Assembly (NCBI RefSeq): GCF_001693275.1 | Contig: NZ_CP016477.1 | Coordinates: 1,302,001 to 1,366,000 of the forward strand | Length of the DNA stretch: 64,000 nt | Direction of reading: 5' to 3' | Origin: Picosynechococcus sp. PCC 7117 | GTDB lineage: Bacteria > Cyanobacteriota > Cyanobacteriia > Cyanobacteriales > MRBY01 | In this document: piece after piece, positions 1-7,022 of the stretch | Position numbering within the stretch: position 1 is the stretch's first letter | Layout: every line of letters starts with the position of its first letter | Notes under the pieces: model-generated | The model's database searches: none | What the model was told of the DNA's origin: nothing | The model's input: only the letters and a program-made list of their open reading frames with translations | Made by a program: the position numbers and the translations under genes

Positions 1-126
1 CGATTCCTTGCAAGAAGATCAACGTTTCGCTATTTCTCCCCAAAGGATGCTCCGGAATATTGCTCTTCGCTATGGGGACAGGCGATCGCCCCCAGCCCAA
101 GCCTCAAATTTATCGACTATGCTTAA
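1..126 (+). other. possible 3' end of an upstream CDS
   Basis: Frame 1 is open from the window edge for 41 codons to a TAA at 124-126. In this frame the HIP1 site reads as Ala-Ile-Ala, the commonest reading of HIP1 inside real cyanobacterial genes, which favours it slightly over frame 2. I recognise no family in the fragment. It could equally be non-coding upstream sequence of the phasin-like gene that starts at 160. Confidence 0.25.
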
Positions 127-159
127 AACAGCACGCTTGATGACACAGGACTTTAGACT

Positions 160-540
160 ATGGCAGGCTTCAGTGATTTAGTACAAAAGGCCTTTTACCT
201 TGGGGTCGGGGCCGCTTCCCTCGCTGCCGAAAAAGCAGGGGCAACGATCCATGATCTGCGCGAACAGGCCCAGGTCATCGCCGATGAGATGGTGCAAAAA
301 GGGGAGATGAACGCCGAGGAGGCCAAAAAATTTGTCAATGAAATGGTCAAGCAGGCCCAACAGCGAGTGCCCCAAAGCCCAGAAACGACAACAAGCTCCA
401 ACAGCGAGACCAAAGAGCCGCGCCGCATTGAAATCCTTGACGATGACGAACCTGAAAACACCGACGCCATGGACGAAGCTGAACGGCTCCGGCGGGAAGT
501 AGAATCTCTCCAAGCAGAGCTGAATAATTTGAAACGGTAA
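160..540 (+). CDS. phasin-like coiled-coil protein
   Basis: 126 residues, no signal peptide and no membrane segment. The first 70 residues form an amphipathic helical region rich in Ala, Glu and Lys of the kind in the small phasin family (PHA granule-associated / COG3937-like). Residues 70-100 are Pro/Ser/Thr/Glu-rich and probably disordered, and the last 25 residues (from DEAERLRREV) form a short coiled coil. By family such proteins are soluble and coat granules or regulate PHA synthesis; no PHA synthase gene is in the window, so the true partner is unknown. It converges on the next gene with 22 bp between the stops. The reading frame is certain; the functional label is only a family resemblance. 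Confidence 0.7.
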   Translation: MAGFSDLVQKAFYLGVGAASLAAEKAGATIHDLREQAQVIADEMVQKGEMNAEEAKKFVNEMVKQAQQRVPQSPETTTSSNSETKEPRRIEILDDDEPENTDAMDEAERLRREVESLQAELNNLKR

Positions 541-562
541 CTCACAGGAGGCAGTTCTGGGG

Positions 563-940
563 TCATGGGAACGGCACGGGGGCCAAAGATGGGATGACTT
601 TAAGGGTTTCGAGGCGGGCGATCGCCAATTCTAATCGCTGTTTTTCTAGCAGAAGGTGATCGCGTTCCTGGGGACGATCGGCAATGACCGGATTAATTTT
701 CACGGTGTCTCCCTCTTTTACCTTGAGGTCATCGAGTTCAGTGAATTTAACTTTGAACGTATAGTGGCTGGGGCTATTGCTGACTTCTTCTACGAGGTCA
801 ATTTCCCTCTCCTCCTGTTGGGCGATGGAACCGAGGGTCAACAAAAAGGCACCGAAACTCATAAAAATCACTATCACTGAGAACAGATAGCGGACAGGTT
901 CACTGGGCTTGAGTTTTTGTGCGGCAAAATTCAGCATCAT
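563..940 (-). CDS. one-TM protein with lipoyl/HlyD-like segment
   Basis: 125 residues. Residues about 18-41 are a strong membrane segment after a short basic N-terminus. Next comes an acidic stretch, then a stretch containing LKVKEGDTVKINPVIADRP (about residues 73-91). That resembles one half of the barrel-sandwich (biotinyl/lipoyl-like) hammerhead of HlyD-type membrane-fusion proteins, including the gly-asp turn and the ADR motif that normally leads into a coiled coil. A short helix (ERDHLLLEKQRLELAIARLE) follows where the HlyD hairpin would start, and then the protein ends. It looks like an abbreviated adaptor rather than a full fusion protein. No transporter or TolC gene is adjacent. Function unknown; the ORF is well supported by codon use and topology. 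Confidence 0.65.
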   Translation of the reverse strand: MMLNFAAQKLKPSEPVRYLFSVIVIFMSFGAFLLTLGSIAQQEEREIDLVEEVSNSPSHYTFKVKFTELDDLKVKEGDTVKINPVIADRPQERDHLLLEKQRLELAIARLETLKVIPSLAPVPFP

Positions 941-1065
941 TTTCTGGTGTAAGACAAAAAATACCCTCTCCGGCTTTCAGCCACCTCCCCCAAGGGAGGA
1001 TAATTGGTCGCAGAGTGTATCAAAAAAGATGCAATAGTCGATGTGGGTAATCTGGAGGCAATAAA

Positions 1066-1374
1066 ATGACGAACAATCAGCATATTGGTTCTTCCTTGGA
1101 TGACCTGTTAGAGGAAGATGGCATTTTGGCTGAAGTCAATGCTTTAGCTCTCAAGCGGGTATTGGCTTGGCAACTGAGCCAGGAAATGGAACGACAAGGT
1201 TTGAGTCGTTCTCAGATGGCAGCTTCGATGAAGACGAGCCGTTCTTCCCTGCAAAGATTACTAGATCCTGAAAATACCTCGGTGACGTTGAAAACCATGG
1301 AAAAAGCAGCGGCGATCGTTGGGAAGCGACTACGGATTGAGTTAGATGATATTCAGGAGCCTGCAAATAGTTGA
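1066..1374 (+). CDS. XRE-family HTH regulator (HigA-like antitoxin type)
   Basis: 102 residues. An N-terminal segment SSLDDLLEEDG is followed by a helix-turn-helix of the Cro/C1 type at about residues 45-75 (GLSRSQMAASMKTSRSSLQR), ending in GKRLRIEL. This small family is common as the antitoxin or regulator member of HigBA-like modules, where the toxin usually lies directly upstream. Here the 125 bp upstream hold no toxin gene. There is only a short open stretch (1004-1069) in a frame that ends in an ATGA overlap with this start, and it does not resemble a toxin end. A good ribosome site (TGGAGG) lies 7 bp before the ATG. So it is either a solitary regulator or an antitoxin whose toxin is lost. 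The IS1 element begins 66 bp downstream. Confidence 0.8.
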   Translation: MTNNQHIGSSLDDLLEEDGILAEVNALALKRVLAWQLSQEMERQGLSRSQMAASMKTSRSSLQRLLDPENTSVTLKTMEKAAAIVGKRLRIELDDIQEPANS

Positions 1375-1431
1375 TCTGTTACTTGAAGATCAACAAAAAA
1401 TAAGCAGAAAGTTTAGAATTTGATTAATATA

Positions 1432-1439
1432 TTTTTCCC
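1432..1439. repeat. target site duplication, left copy
   Basis: TTTTTCCC immediately left of the IS1 element; an identical copy lies immediately right of it at 2220-2227. Eight or nine base duplications are typical of IS1. Confidence 0.9.
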
Positions 1440-1463
1440 GGTAGTACTAAAGGGGTAATGAGG
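1440..1463 (+). repeat. IS1 inverted repeat (insB side)
   Basis: Outer 24 bp of the element; matches the inverted copy at 2196-2219 at 21 of 24 positions, including a continuous GTACTAAA core. Confidence 0.85.
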
Positions 1464-1938
1464 AATTGTAGTGATGGATGAAATTCCACAATAGTCCAAT
1501 GTGATTAAATACACACTTGGAGAAGGCTAGACTGCGTCTCACAAACCGTGACATCCTTTGCCTCACAGTACAATTAAAGCGCTCAATATAACTGGTTTTA
1601 CCACTCTGTTTGCTAACCACCCGATGACGCTTTGAAGGGAATACGCCACGGTAGGCTTCCCACTCATCCGTGTAGAAGACTCCACATTGCCGATATACCC
1701 CAGGCAATGACGCCCACAGTGCTTTTGCACTCTCTCGACCACGGCAACCAACGTGCAGACCAATAATTTCCCGGGTTTGAACGTCAAGGGCCAGCCAGAC
1801 CCACTGTTTATTGCCTTTGTGGTCAACAAAAGACCAGAGTTCGTCACACTGCACCTTTAAAGACCCCTTTTTTTGGGGACAACCTTGGCCCTTCTTGGTA
1901 CTTGTGCTGCTTTCATATTGACGTAATTTTGCAGCCAT
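1447..1938 (-). CDS. insB: IS1 transposase InsB' (DDE catalytic part)
   Basis: Open frame for the catalytic half of an IS1 transposase. It is expressed as an InsAB' fusion by -1 slippage on the A7 run at 1868-1874, so codons upstream of about 1870 in this frame are probably not translated independently. Residues after the slip read KKGSLKVQCDELW, with the first catalytic Asp in DELW. The second Asp is in YTDEWEAY and the Glu in SYIERFN, giving a complete DDE triad. The frame is uninterrupted and the C-terminus (LLWNFIHHYN) has the family form. The gene stops 7 bp inside the left end of the element, as is usual for compact IS1 copies. Confidence 0.93.
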   Translation of the reverse strand: MAAKLRQYESSTSTKKGQGCPQKKGSLKVQCDELWSFVDHKGNKQWVWLALDVQTREIIGLHVGCRGRESAKALWASLPGVYRQCGVFYTDEWEAYRGVFPSKRHRVVSKQSGKTSYIERFNCTVRQRMSRFVRRSLAFSKCVFNHIGLLWNFIHHYNSSLPL

Positions 1939-2156
1939 TGTTCAGAAACTTGAACAGCTCTGGCGATGCCGGCCATCGAAATACGTTCGAAAAGCAGACG
2001 GTCAATCAGAGCGCGGGTTTCAGCATCAATGAGTTTATTGGTGGGATGTTCCACGAATTGACGACCGCATTGCTTGCAGAGAAAGCGCTGTTTACCGTTG
2101 TGGATGTGCCCATTTTTGACTGTATGTTGGGATTGACAGCTGGGACATTGAGGCAT
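1857..2156 (-). CDS. insA: IS1 InsA, zinc-finger/HTH DNA-binding protein
   Basis: 99 residues. The N-terminal zinc finger has the paired cysteines CPSC and CKQC separated by a short basic hairpin, followed by an HTH region (GIARAVQVSEQWLQNYV). InsA alone binds the IS ends and represses; fused to InsB' it forms the transposase. The gene ends a few codons after the A7 run (1868-1874 on the plus strand as T7), exactly where IS1 elements place their frameshift. The product is full length with no disruption. Confidence 0.93.
   Translation of the reverse strand: MPQCPSCQSQHTVKNGHIHNGKQRFLCKQCGRQFVEHPTNKLIDAETRALIDRLLFERISMAGIARAVQVSEQWLQNYVNMKAAQVPRRAKVVPKKRGL
1868..1874 (-). promoter_or_regulatory. 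A7 slippery site for InsAB' frameshifting
   Basis: Seven A residues on the minus strand (CCCC-A7-GGGG). The zero frame reads Lys-Lys-Arg-Gly-Leu-stop; a -1 shift reads Lys-Lys-Gly-Ser-Leu and continues into InsB'. Programmed frameshifting or transcript slippage at such runs is the known IS1 mechanism. Confidence 0.85.
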
Positions 2157-2195
2157 GGGTCGGAGTCAATGACTTCCGTTCTACCTTAACAAAAC

Positions 2196-2219
2196 CGTCA
2201 TTACCCTTTTAGTACCACC
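2196..2219 (-). repeat. IS1 inverted repeat (insA side)
   Basis: Partner of the repeat at 1440-1463; lies directly upstream of insA and is expected to contain its promoter. Confidence 0.85.
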
Positions 2220-2227
2220 TTTTTCCC
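2220..2227. repeat. target site duplication, right copy
   Basis: TTTTTCCC, identical to 1432-1439. Confidence 0.9.
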
Positions 2228-2290
2228 TAATTGTTTATTTTAAGCCAGTAGTAATTTATAAAAATATTTAATACTTAAGTCAATAAGTGT

Positions 2291-3334
2291 ATGAATAAAA
2301 ATAATAGCCTTTTAGGAAGTTTTTATGTATTTGTTTTTGTATTAATTATATTATCTATTCCGATTTTTATGATTACGTTTGCCGATTCTAAAATACGCTC
2401 AGAGATAAGGGATTGGCTGAAAGTAATAGGGAGCTGCCTCATTCCATTAGCCCTCTTCTATCTAAACAAAGAATTTGATAAAAGAACAAAAATGGAAGAA
2501 GAGTTAAAATCTAATGAGTCCAGGGAAAGAACAGAAAGTAAAAATGTGCAAAATTTCATGAAAAATATCAATGATATCATTGATGAAATTAGGAAAATCG
2601 AACCGACCAGCAGCGAAGAAGAAAAAGATTCTTTAAAATTTGCTCGTGCTCTTACCGTTGAGATTTTAAGCACTGTAACTAGCTCAGCGAGAAGAAATTC
2701 AATAATCTATTTTTTAAGATCTCTTGGAATAACTACGGAAAAATATAAGCTTTTTAATCATCTTCTACTTGAAAACTGTGATTTAAAGGAAATCATCATA
2801 GTAATGGACAACTTTTCTTATTCTTTATTTAGTAATAGTAATTTATCTGGGAGCAAAATCCAATGTGTGGAATTTTATCAAGCAGATTTTCAAAATGTGG
2901 ATTTTAGCTCTTCCAAAATTTTTAATTCTCGCTTTAATAATATTGATGGGGAAGAGCTTATTTTCAGAAATGTAAAAGGAGTTTCTAATGATTTTAGAGG
3001 GGCCAATTTGAAAAACGCTGACTTCTCAAAGGCATGTTTAATGAATTCTAATTTTTCTCCAGGTCTAGCTGGAGAGACACATCTAAGAATAGATACGGAT
3101 CTAACAAATGCTAAATTTATCGAAGCAGAATTAACTGCTTCAGTTTTAGATTGTACTATCTTACATAATACAAATTTTAGCGGTGCTCAATTGGAAAATG
3201 CTTCTTTACGCAATGTACAAAACATTGAGACAGCAATTTTTAATAATGCCCAACTAAAAGATACACGTCTTTCTAAAGCTCTTTCTCCAGAACAAATAAA
3301 ACAATGTAAGGTTTATGAACCGATTATAGAATAG
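2291..3334 (+). CDS. membrane-anchored pentapeptide-repeat protein
   Basis: 347 residues. Two hydrophobic segments (about residues 8-29 and 43-58) are joined by a short charged loop and followed by a Lys/Glu-rich, probably coiled-coil stretch (60-105). A helical linker then leads to pentapeptide repeats of the A(N/D)LxN/F type from about residue 175 to 320 (for example GANLKNADFS, TNAKFIEAEL, NFSGAQLENASL). The repeats should fold as a right-handed beta-helix facing the cytoplasm or the opposite face. Base composition is strikingly AT-rich and the gene lacks HIP1 sites, unlike almost every neighbour, which suggests recent acquisition. Its 5' side is the IS1 insertion. No partner gene is adjacent, and no function can be assigned beyond a membrane-tethered repeat scaffold. 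Confidence 0.85.
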   Translation: MNKNNSLLGSFYVFVFVLIILSIPIFMITFADSKIRSEIRDWLKVIGSCLIPLALFYLNKEFDKRTKMEEELKSNESRERTESKNVQNFMKNINDIIDEIRKIEPTSSEEEKDSLKFARALTVEILSTVTSSARRNSIIYFLRSLGITTEKYKLFNHLLLENCDLKEIIIVMDNFSYSLFSNSNLSGSKIQCVEFYQADFQNVDFSSSKIFNSRFNNIDGEELIFRNVKGVSNDFRGANLKNADFSKACLMNSNFSPGLAGETHLRIDTDLTNAKFIEAELTASVLDCTILHNTNFSGAQLENASLRNVQNIETAIFNNAQLKDTRLSKALSPEQIKQCKVYEPIIE

Positions 3335-3702
3335 CTCAAAGCAGAATTTAAGAAGGTGGGGACGAGTATAAAAACTTTAAAATCAAGCTGCCCGATCGCC
3401 CACTGGTCTTGAAGAATTGAAATCGCCTGGTTCAGGTCAGCATAGACTAGAGTGACCCTGGTGCCATAGACCTGAACTTCTGGGGGTAAGGAACTGGGCA
3501 GTTCATCAGGAAAATCAATGGTGATACTGCCGGAAACCAGGACAAGACTGTTGGAATAACGCTGGGCGATCGCCTCCAAACTTTCCCCTAGCGGTTCATC
3601 ATTAAAACCCTGGGTAAATGTTTGATTGACTAGTTTACGATAAACGTAGATGTTTTGGAAATGGATAACTGGAAAGAGTAATGTCTGATGCTTCTTTATC
3701 AC
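3313..3702 (-). CDS. hypothetical protein, uncertain start
   Basis: 129 residues from the only in-frame ATG, at 3702. Residues about 40-115 look like a genuine folded domain with good codon use and a HIP1 site read as Ile-Ala (LEAIAQRYSN, then ITIDFPDELPSSLPPEVQVY, then a hydrophobic strand LDFKVFILVPTF). The N-terminal 20 or so residues overlap, on the opposite strand, the start of the next gene (ATG at 3681). The stop overlaps the 3' end of the pentapeptide gene. So either the two genes overlap at their 5' ends or this is the remnant of a longer gene whose front was lost. I recognise no family. Confidence 0.45.
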   Translation of the reverse strand: MIKKHQTLLFPVIHFQNIYVYRKLVNQTFTQGFNDEPLGESLEAIAQRYSNSLVLVSGSITIDFPDELPSSLPPEVQVYGTRVTLVYADLNQAISILQDQWAIGQLDFKVFILVPTFLNSALSYSIIGS

Positions 3703-4334
3703 CCCAAACCCCAGAAGTGTATGCCGGTTACTACGGCAAATTTACGATCACCGCTGCCGATCGCCAGGAGGTTTTTCTTTATCGTCTGGGGTTGGCGATC
3801 GCCGCTGGTGCCTTTAGCTTTGGTACTGCTTTAGCTATTGCTTTAGGCGATCAGGGTTGGACGCAGGGATTAATTTCTGGACTATTCGTCGCCTTTTGTG
3901 GTGGTCTGGGTCTCAGTTTGGCCAAGATTCATATTTATCTCATTCCTCTACACCGACTGCTCCAGGGCTTTTGGCTTGTGGGCTGTGGTGCGGCGATCGC
4001 CTTCGGTCTCATTTTTCCAGAACCGCTATTCGTCACCGTTTTAGAAAAACCCCACACCCTCTGGGGCATTGGCTTTCTTTTTGCCGCCTTGACGGGAATT
4101 TTCTTTAAAGAGGGCTTTTGTTTTCGACGTTTGGAAACAATGCTTTTGACGCCCCTGGTGCCCCTGCTGCTTTTGGGTCACTTGACTCAGCTTTTACCGT
4201 TAGCAGTTGCCCAAATTGGGTTCAGTCTGTGGAGCGTTTTATTCATCATTTTTGCGGCTCGGAAATTTACACAAAAGCCCGCCGATGATATTGGTGATAA
4301 AAGTGTATTTGACCATCTCAAACAAACCCAATAA
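3681..4334 (+). CDS. DUF2301 integral membrane protein
   Basis: 217 residues, about six hydrophobic segments. The N-terminal cytoplasmic stretch has YAGYYGKFTITAADRQEVF. Later come the conserved GIGFLFAALTGIFFKEGFC and the Arg-Leu-Glu-Thr segment that are hallmarks of the DUF2301 family, which I recognise from cyanobacteria and plant plastids. Function is not established. It is followed after 3 bp by the Sua5/TsaC gene on the same strand, so the two are probably cotranscribed. The ATG choice leaves the conserved YYGKF segment near residue 15. Confidence 0.8.
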   Translation: MSDASLSPQTPEVYAGYYGKFTITAADRQEVFLYRLGLAIAAGAFSFGTALAIALGDQGWTQGLISGLFVAFCGGLGLSLAKIHIYLIPLHRLLQGFWLVGCGAAIAFGLIFPEPLFVTVLEKPHTLWGIGFLFAALTGIFFKEGFCFRRLETMLLTPLVPLLLLGHLTQLLPLAVAQIGFSLWSVLFIIFAARKFTQKPADDIGDKSVFDHLKQTQ

Positions 4335-4337
4335 TTA

Positions 4338-4931
4338 ATGCCCCTCGTTACTGCTGCTGCCCTAGTTGACCAGGCAAACAATGGCCAAGTGGTGAGCTTC
4401 CCCACGGATACCGTGCCTGCCCTCGCGGCCAAACCCGACGCCGCCCCCCTGATCTATCAATTGAAACGGCGATCGCCCGATAAACCGCTGATCCTGATGA
4501 CGGCTTCCCTGCCGGAGATTTGGGACTATGTGGTGGGTAGTGAGACAGAAAAAGCGCAATGGCAGGCGATCGCCCAAGAATATTGGCCAGGGGCATTGAC
4601 CCTTGTCCTACCTGCTTCTGAAAAGGTTTCGGCGGCGATGAATCCAACCAATTCCGGTACCATTGGCGTCCGTGTCCCCGATTTGGCCTTGGCCCAAGGG
4701 ATTTTACGCAAAACAGGCCCCCTCGCCACCACCAGCGCCAACCGTTCTGGTAGCGACCCCCTCGAATGGATGACGGCGATCGCCAAAGAATTTCCCGAAA
4801 TCCCGGTGCTCGATTGCACAACCCAGGAACAAACGGGCAAAATTGGCAGTGGACAGCCCTCGACGGTGGCCCAGTGGACAGGCTCCGGCTGGCGCATTCT
4901 CCGTCAAGGGGCAGTGAGCCTTAATTTGTAA
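4338..4931 (+). CDS. L-threonylcarbamoyladenylate synthase, Sua5/YrdC/TsaC family
   Basis: 197 residues of the single-domain YrdC type. It makes L-threonylcarbamoyl-AMP from threonine, bicarbonate and ATP for the t6A37 modification of ANN-decoding tRNAs. Visible signatures are the N-terminal VVSFPTDTVPALAA, the KRRSPDKPL segment that binds nucleotide, PGALTLVLP, and the C-terminal PLATTSANRSG. The Sua5 C-terminal extension is absent, so it is the short TsaC-like form. The start is 3 bp after the upstream DUF2301 stop, consistent with translational coupling. Confidence 0.88.
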   Translation: MPLVTAAALVDQANNGQVVSFPTDTVPALAAKPDAAPLIYQLKRRSPDKPLILMTASLPEIWDYVVGSETEKAQWQAIAQEYWPGALTLVLPASEKVSAAMNPTNSGTIGVRVPDLALAQGILRKTGPLATTSANRSGSDPLEWMTAIAKEFPEIPVLDCTTQEQTGKIGSGQPSTVAQWTGSGWRILRQGAVSLNL

Positions 4932-4953
4932 ATTTGTAAAAAATAATTTGTGT

Positions 4954-5427
4954 TTAAGCGCGGTCTTGGTTTTGGCGCATCCCAAAGACAAGGCCCAAGC
5001 CGACGATCCCCGCTAGGAACGAATAGGCAAAGTAATCATGGCTGTGTTCTGGTTGGGGCAGTTCGCTAATGGCGTTGGCGTCGATCCCCTCTGCTTGGAC
5101 GGGCACAATCAGGCGATCCCAGTGGCTATCGTCGGCGGAACCAATTTCTACGGCCCAGTCCCCGGCCTTGGTGGTGTCGGCTTTGAAGCTAAATTTCCCG
5201 TTTTCATCGGTGCGACCAATCATGATCGGTTGGTCAGGATTTTCTGGAGAGTAAACCGTAACGGGGGCATTGGGGAAAACTTCGCCATCGCCAAAGGTGC
5301 TTTGGAGCTCGAAATTGTCGAAGCGCACTTGGAAGTTCGTTTCAATGGCGTGGGCAAGGGCTGCTTTGGGGGCGAGACAGCCGACTGACAAGCAAGTGAT
5401 GGTGGTGAGGAGAGACTTAATATTCAT
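4954..5427 (-). CDS. exported protein with Ig-like/CbiL-like domain and C-terminal TM
   Basis: 157 residues from the ATG at 5427. I prefer this start because it is directly followed by a signal peptide (MNIKSLLTTITCLSVGCLA, cleavage near ALAHA); the open frame extends 33 codons further upstream but those residues look non-coding. The mature part begins HAIETNFQVRFDNFELQ and forms a beta-rich domain (VTVYSPENPDQ, GRTDENGKFSFKAD) like the carboxypeptidase regulatory/DUF4198-type folds that accompany metal uptake systems. It ends in a single membrane helix and a basic tail. No cobalt or nickel transporter is adjacent, so a metal-uptake role is only a possibility. Confidence 0.72.
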   Translation of the reverse strand: MNIKSLLTTITCLSVGCLAPKAALAHAIETNFQVRFDNFELQSTFGDGEVFPNAPVTVYSPENPDQPIMIGRTDENGKFSFKADTTKAGDWAVEIGSADDSHWDRLIVPVQAEGIDANAISELPQPEHSHDYFAYSFLAGIVGLGLVFGMRQNQDRA

Positions 5428-5578
5428 AGGTACTTTACTGAAATAGGGCGTAACCTGAAACCTAGGGTATTTTAAAAAATCTGAGGCACCAGCGCGAACG
5501 GGCCAGGGCCTTAAAATTGGCTTCAATTATAGCCAACCTTTCTGGGAAAATTTGTGAGGCAAGTTTTTCGCCCAAAAC

Positions 5579-6136
5579 CTAGGATTTGACCTGGGCGCCG
5601 TGGCTACGGGGATCACTCTGGCGGGGTTTTTGATTGGGGCGATCGAGTTTAGAAACCTGGCCCTGGTCGTAGGTGTAGGGTAAGTCGTTGTGGGCGAGGA
5701 GGGCATTGAGGTCGGCTTCTAAAATACTGCGGGGTTGTTCGCCAATGGTTTCGGCGATCGCCTCACCAGTTTCATCAAGGAAAACAAAGTGGGGAATGCC
5801 ATCAACGCGGTATTTCAGCACTTCCGGGAGCCATTTGCCGTTATCGACATTGAGCATCACAAAATTGAGGCGATCGCCGTAGGTTTGTTTGATTTGCCGA
5901 AGATCCGGGGCCATGGCCTGACAACTGGTACACCAATCCGCATAAAATTCCATCAAAGTCGGGCGACCATTGTCGAGGGCGACGGTGAGGGGCACAGCTT
6001 CGGCGGCCTGGGCTTCGAGGGTAGCGGCAGGGGGCTGGAATTTGATCCCCAGGGCGAGGGATACCGCCAAGGCGATCGCCACCAAACCAATTACGAGACC
6101 TTTGAGTTTATTTTGTCCAGAATTTGTGTCAGTCAT
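5579..6136 (-). CDS. txlA: membrane-anchored thioredoxin, HCF164/TxlA type
   Basis: 185 residues. An N-terminal membrane helix (about residues 12-31) anchors a thioredoxin domain with the active-site motif ADWCTSCQAMAP at about residues 66-77 and the cis-proline segment GIPHFVFLD. By family it faces the thylakoid lumen or periplasm and acts in disulfide reduction needed for cytochrome b6f or c assembly, receiving electrons through CcdA. The last 35 residues are hydrophilic, Gln/Arg/Pro-rich and probably disordered. The gene is separated from the preceding exported-protein gene on the same strand by 151 bp. Confidence 0.85.
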   Translation of the reverse strand: MTDTNSGQNKLKGLVIGLVAIALAVSLALGIKFQPPAATLEAQAAEAVPLTVALDNGRPTLMEFYADWCTSCQAMAPDLRQIKQTYGDRLNFVMLNVDNGKWLPEVLKYRVDGIPHFVFLDETGEAIAETIGEQPRSILEADLNALLAHNDLPYTYDQGQVSKLDRPNQKPRQSDPRSHGAQVKS

Positions 6137-6275
6137 AGCTAAGGGCCAGATTCCAAGTAAAACTTATAAGTATTGTAAAGGGCGCGTTCCGTCAGAAAAA
6201 TCCGATAAAGTAAGAAGCCTGAGTTTTTAACCCACATTTTTCACATCGCTCTAAAAAAAGGCATCGAGGCGCAAC

Positions 6276-6803
6276 ATGGCAGAACAGGATTGGATCATCA
6301 TTGGCCAGGTGGTGGCCGCCCAGGGTCTTAAAGGGGAAGTGCGAATTAATCCCAGCACTGATTTTCCTGAACGCTTCGAAGTGCCCGGTCAACGGTGGTT
6401 ACAACTACCCAACCAAGACCCCCAGTCGGTAGAACTCGAACGGGGCCGACAAATCCCTGGCAAAAATTTATTTGTGGTGAAATTTGAACATATCCAAGAC
6501 CGCACCCAAGCAGAAAATATCCGGGGTGCCAAAGTCCTGGTGCGGGCAGGCGATCGCCCCGAACTCGAAGCCGACGAATACCATGTCAGCGACCTGATTG
6601 GCCTTGAGGTATTTGATTACAACACCCAAGCAAAACTAGGGATTGTCAGCGATCTCTACACGGCGGCCCAGGACGTCCTCGAAGTCACCGATGCCAACCA
6701 GAAAAAGCACCTTGTCCCCTTCGTGAAAGCCATTGTCCCCGTCGTTGATCTGGTAGAAAATCGCCTGGAAGTGGATGCCCCTCCCGGACTTTTTGAGATT
6801 TAA
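6276..6803 (+). CDS. rimM: ribosome maturation factor RimM
   Basis: 175 residues, typical length. The N-terminal RimM domain has IIIGQVVAAQGLKGEVRIN and the C-terminal PRC-barrel has YHVSDLIGLEVF, LEVTDANQKKHLVPFV and the final acidic VDAPPGLF. The protein assists assembly of the 30S head through S19 and is needed for 16S 3'-domain processing. It stands alone rather than with rpsP or trmD. The start at 6276 places the conserved I-x-G-Q-V motif near residue 8. Confidence 0.95.
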   Translation: MAEQDWIIIGQVVAAQGLKGEVRINPSTDFPERFEVPGQRWLQLPNQDPQSVELERGRQIPGKNLFVVKFEHIQDRTQAENIRGAKVLVRAGDRPELEADEYHVSDLIGLEVFDYNTQAKLGIVSDLYTAAQDVLEVTDANQKKHLVPFVKAIVPVVDLVENRLEVDAPPGLFEI

Positions 6804-7022
6804 GTACCAAAACTCCGCCTGTAAATCTAGAAAAAAGGCGATCGCCCCCAGGGAAAAATCCGTCCAGGGTGAGCAGTCAGGATAGAATAATCCTTTGTTC
6901 TATACAAAAACTTAAGGATCTGTAGCCCTCGTGCCCACGGGAACTTCCCCCAAACCCCGCCCCCGGCGACACGACCCGCAGTATCCGACCCAAACGAAAC
7001 ATTTATATTTAATCGAATTGTT

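Larger units (their letters stand above)
1440..2219 (-). mobile_element. IS1-family insertion sequence, 780 bp, apparently intact
   Basis: Both ends are visible. The left end at 1440 begins GGTAGTACTAAAGGGG and the right end, read inward from 2219, begins GGTGGTACTAAAAGGG. These form 24-bp imperfect inverted repeats (1440-1463 and 2196-2219) with 21 of 24 positions matching. A perfect 8-bp direct repeat flanks the element. The interior carries insA and insB on the minus strand joined by an A7 slippery run. The size is close to classical IS1. Intact genes and a perfect target duplication indicate a recent and possibly still mobile insertion. Removing the element with one duplication leaves an AT-rich spacer between the XRE gene and the pentapeptide gene. 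Confidence 0.95.
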
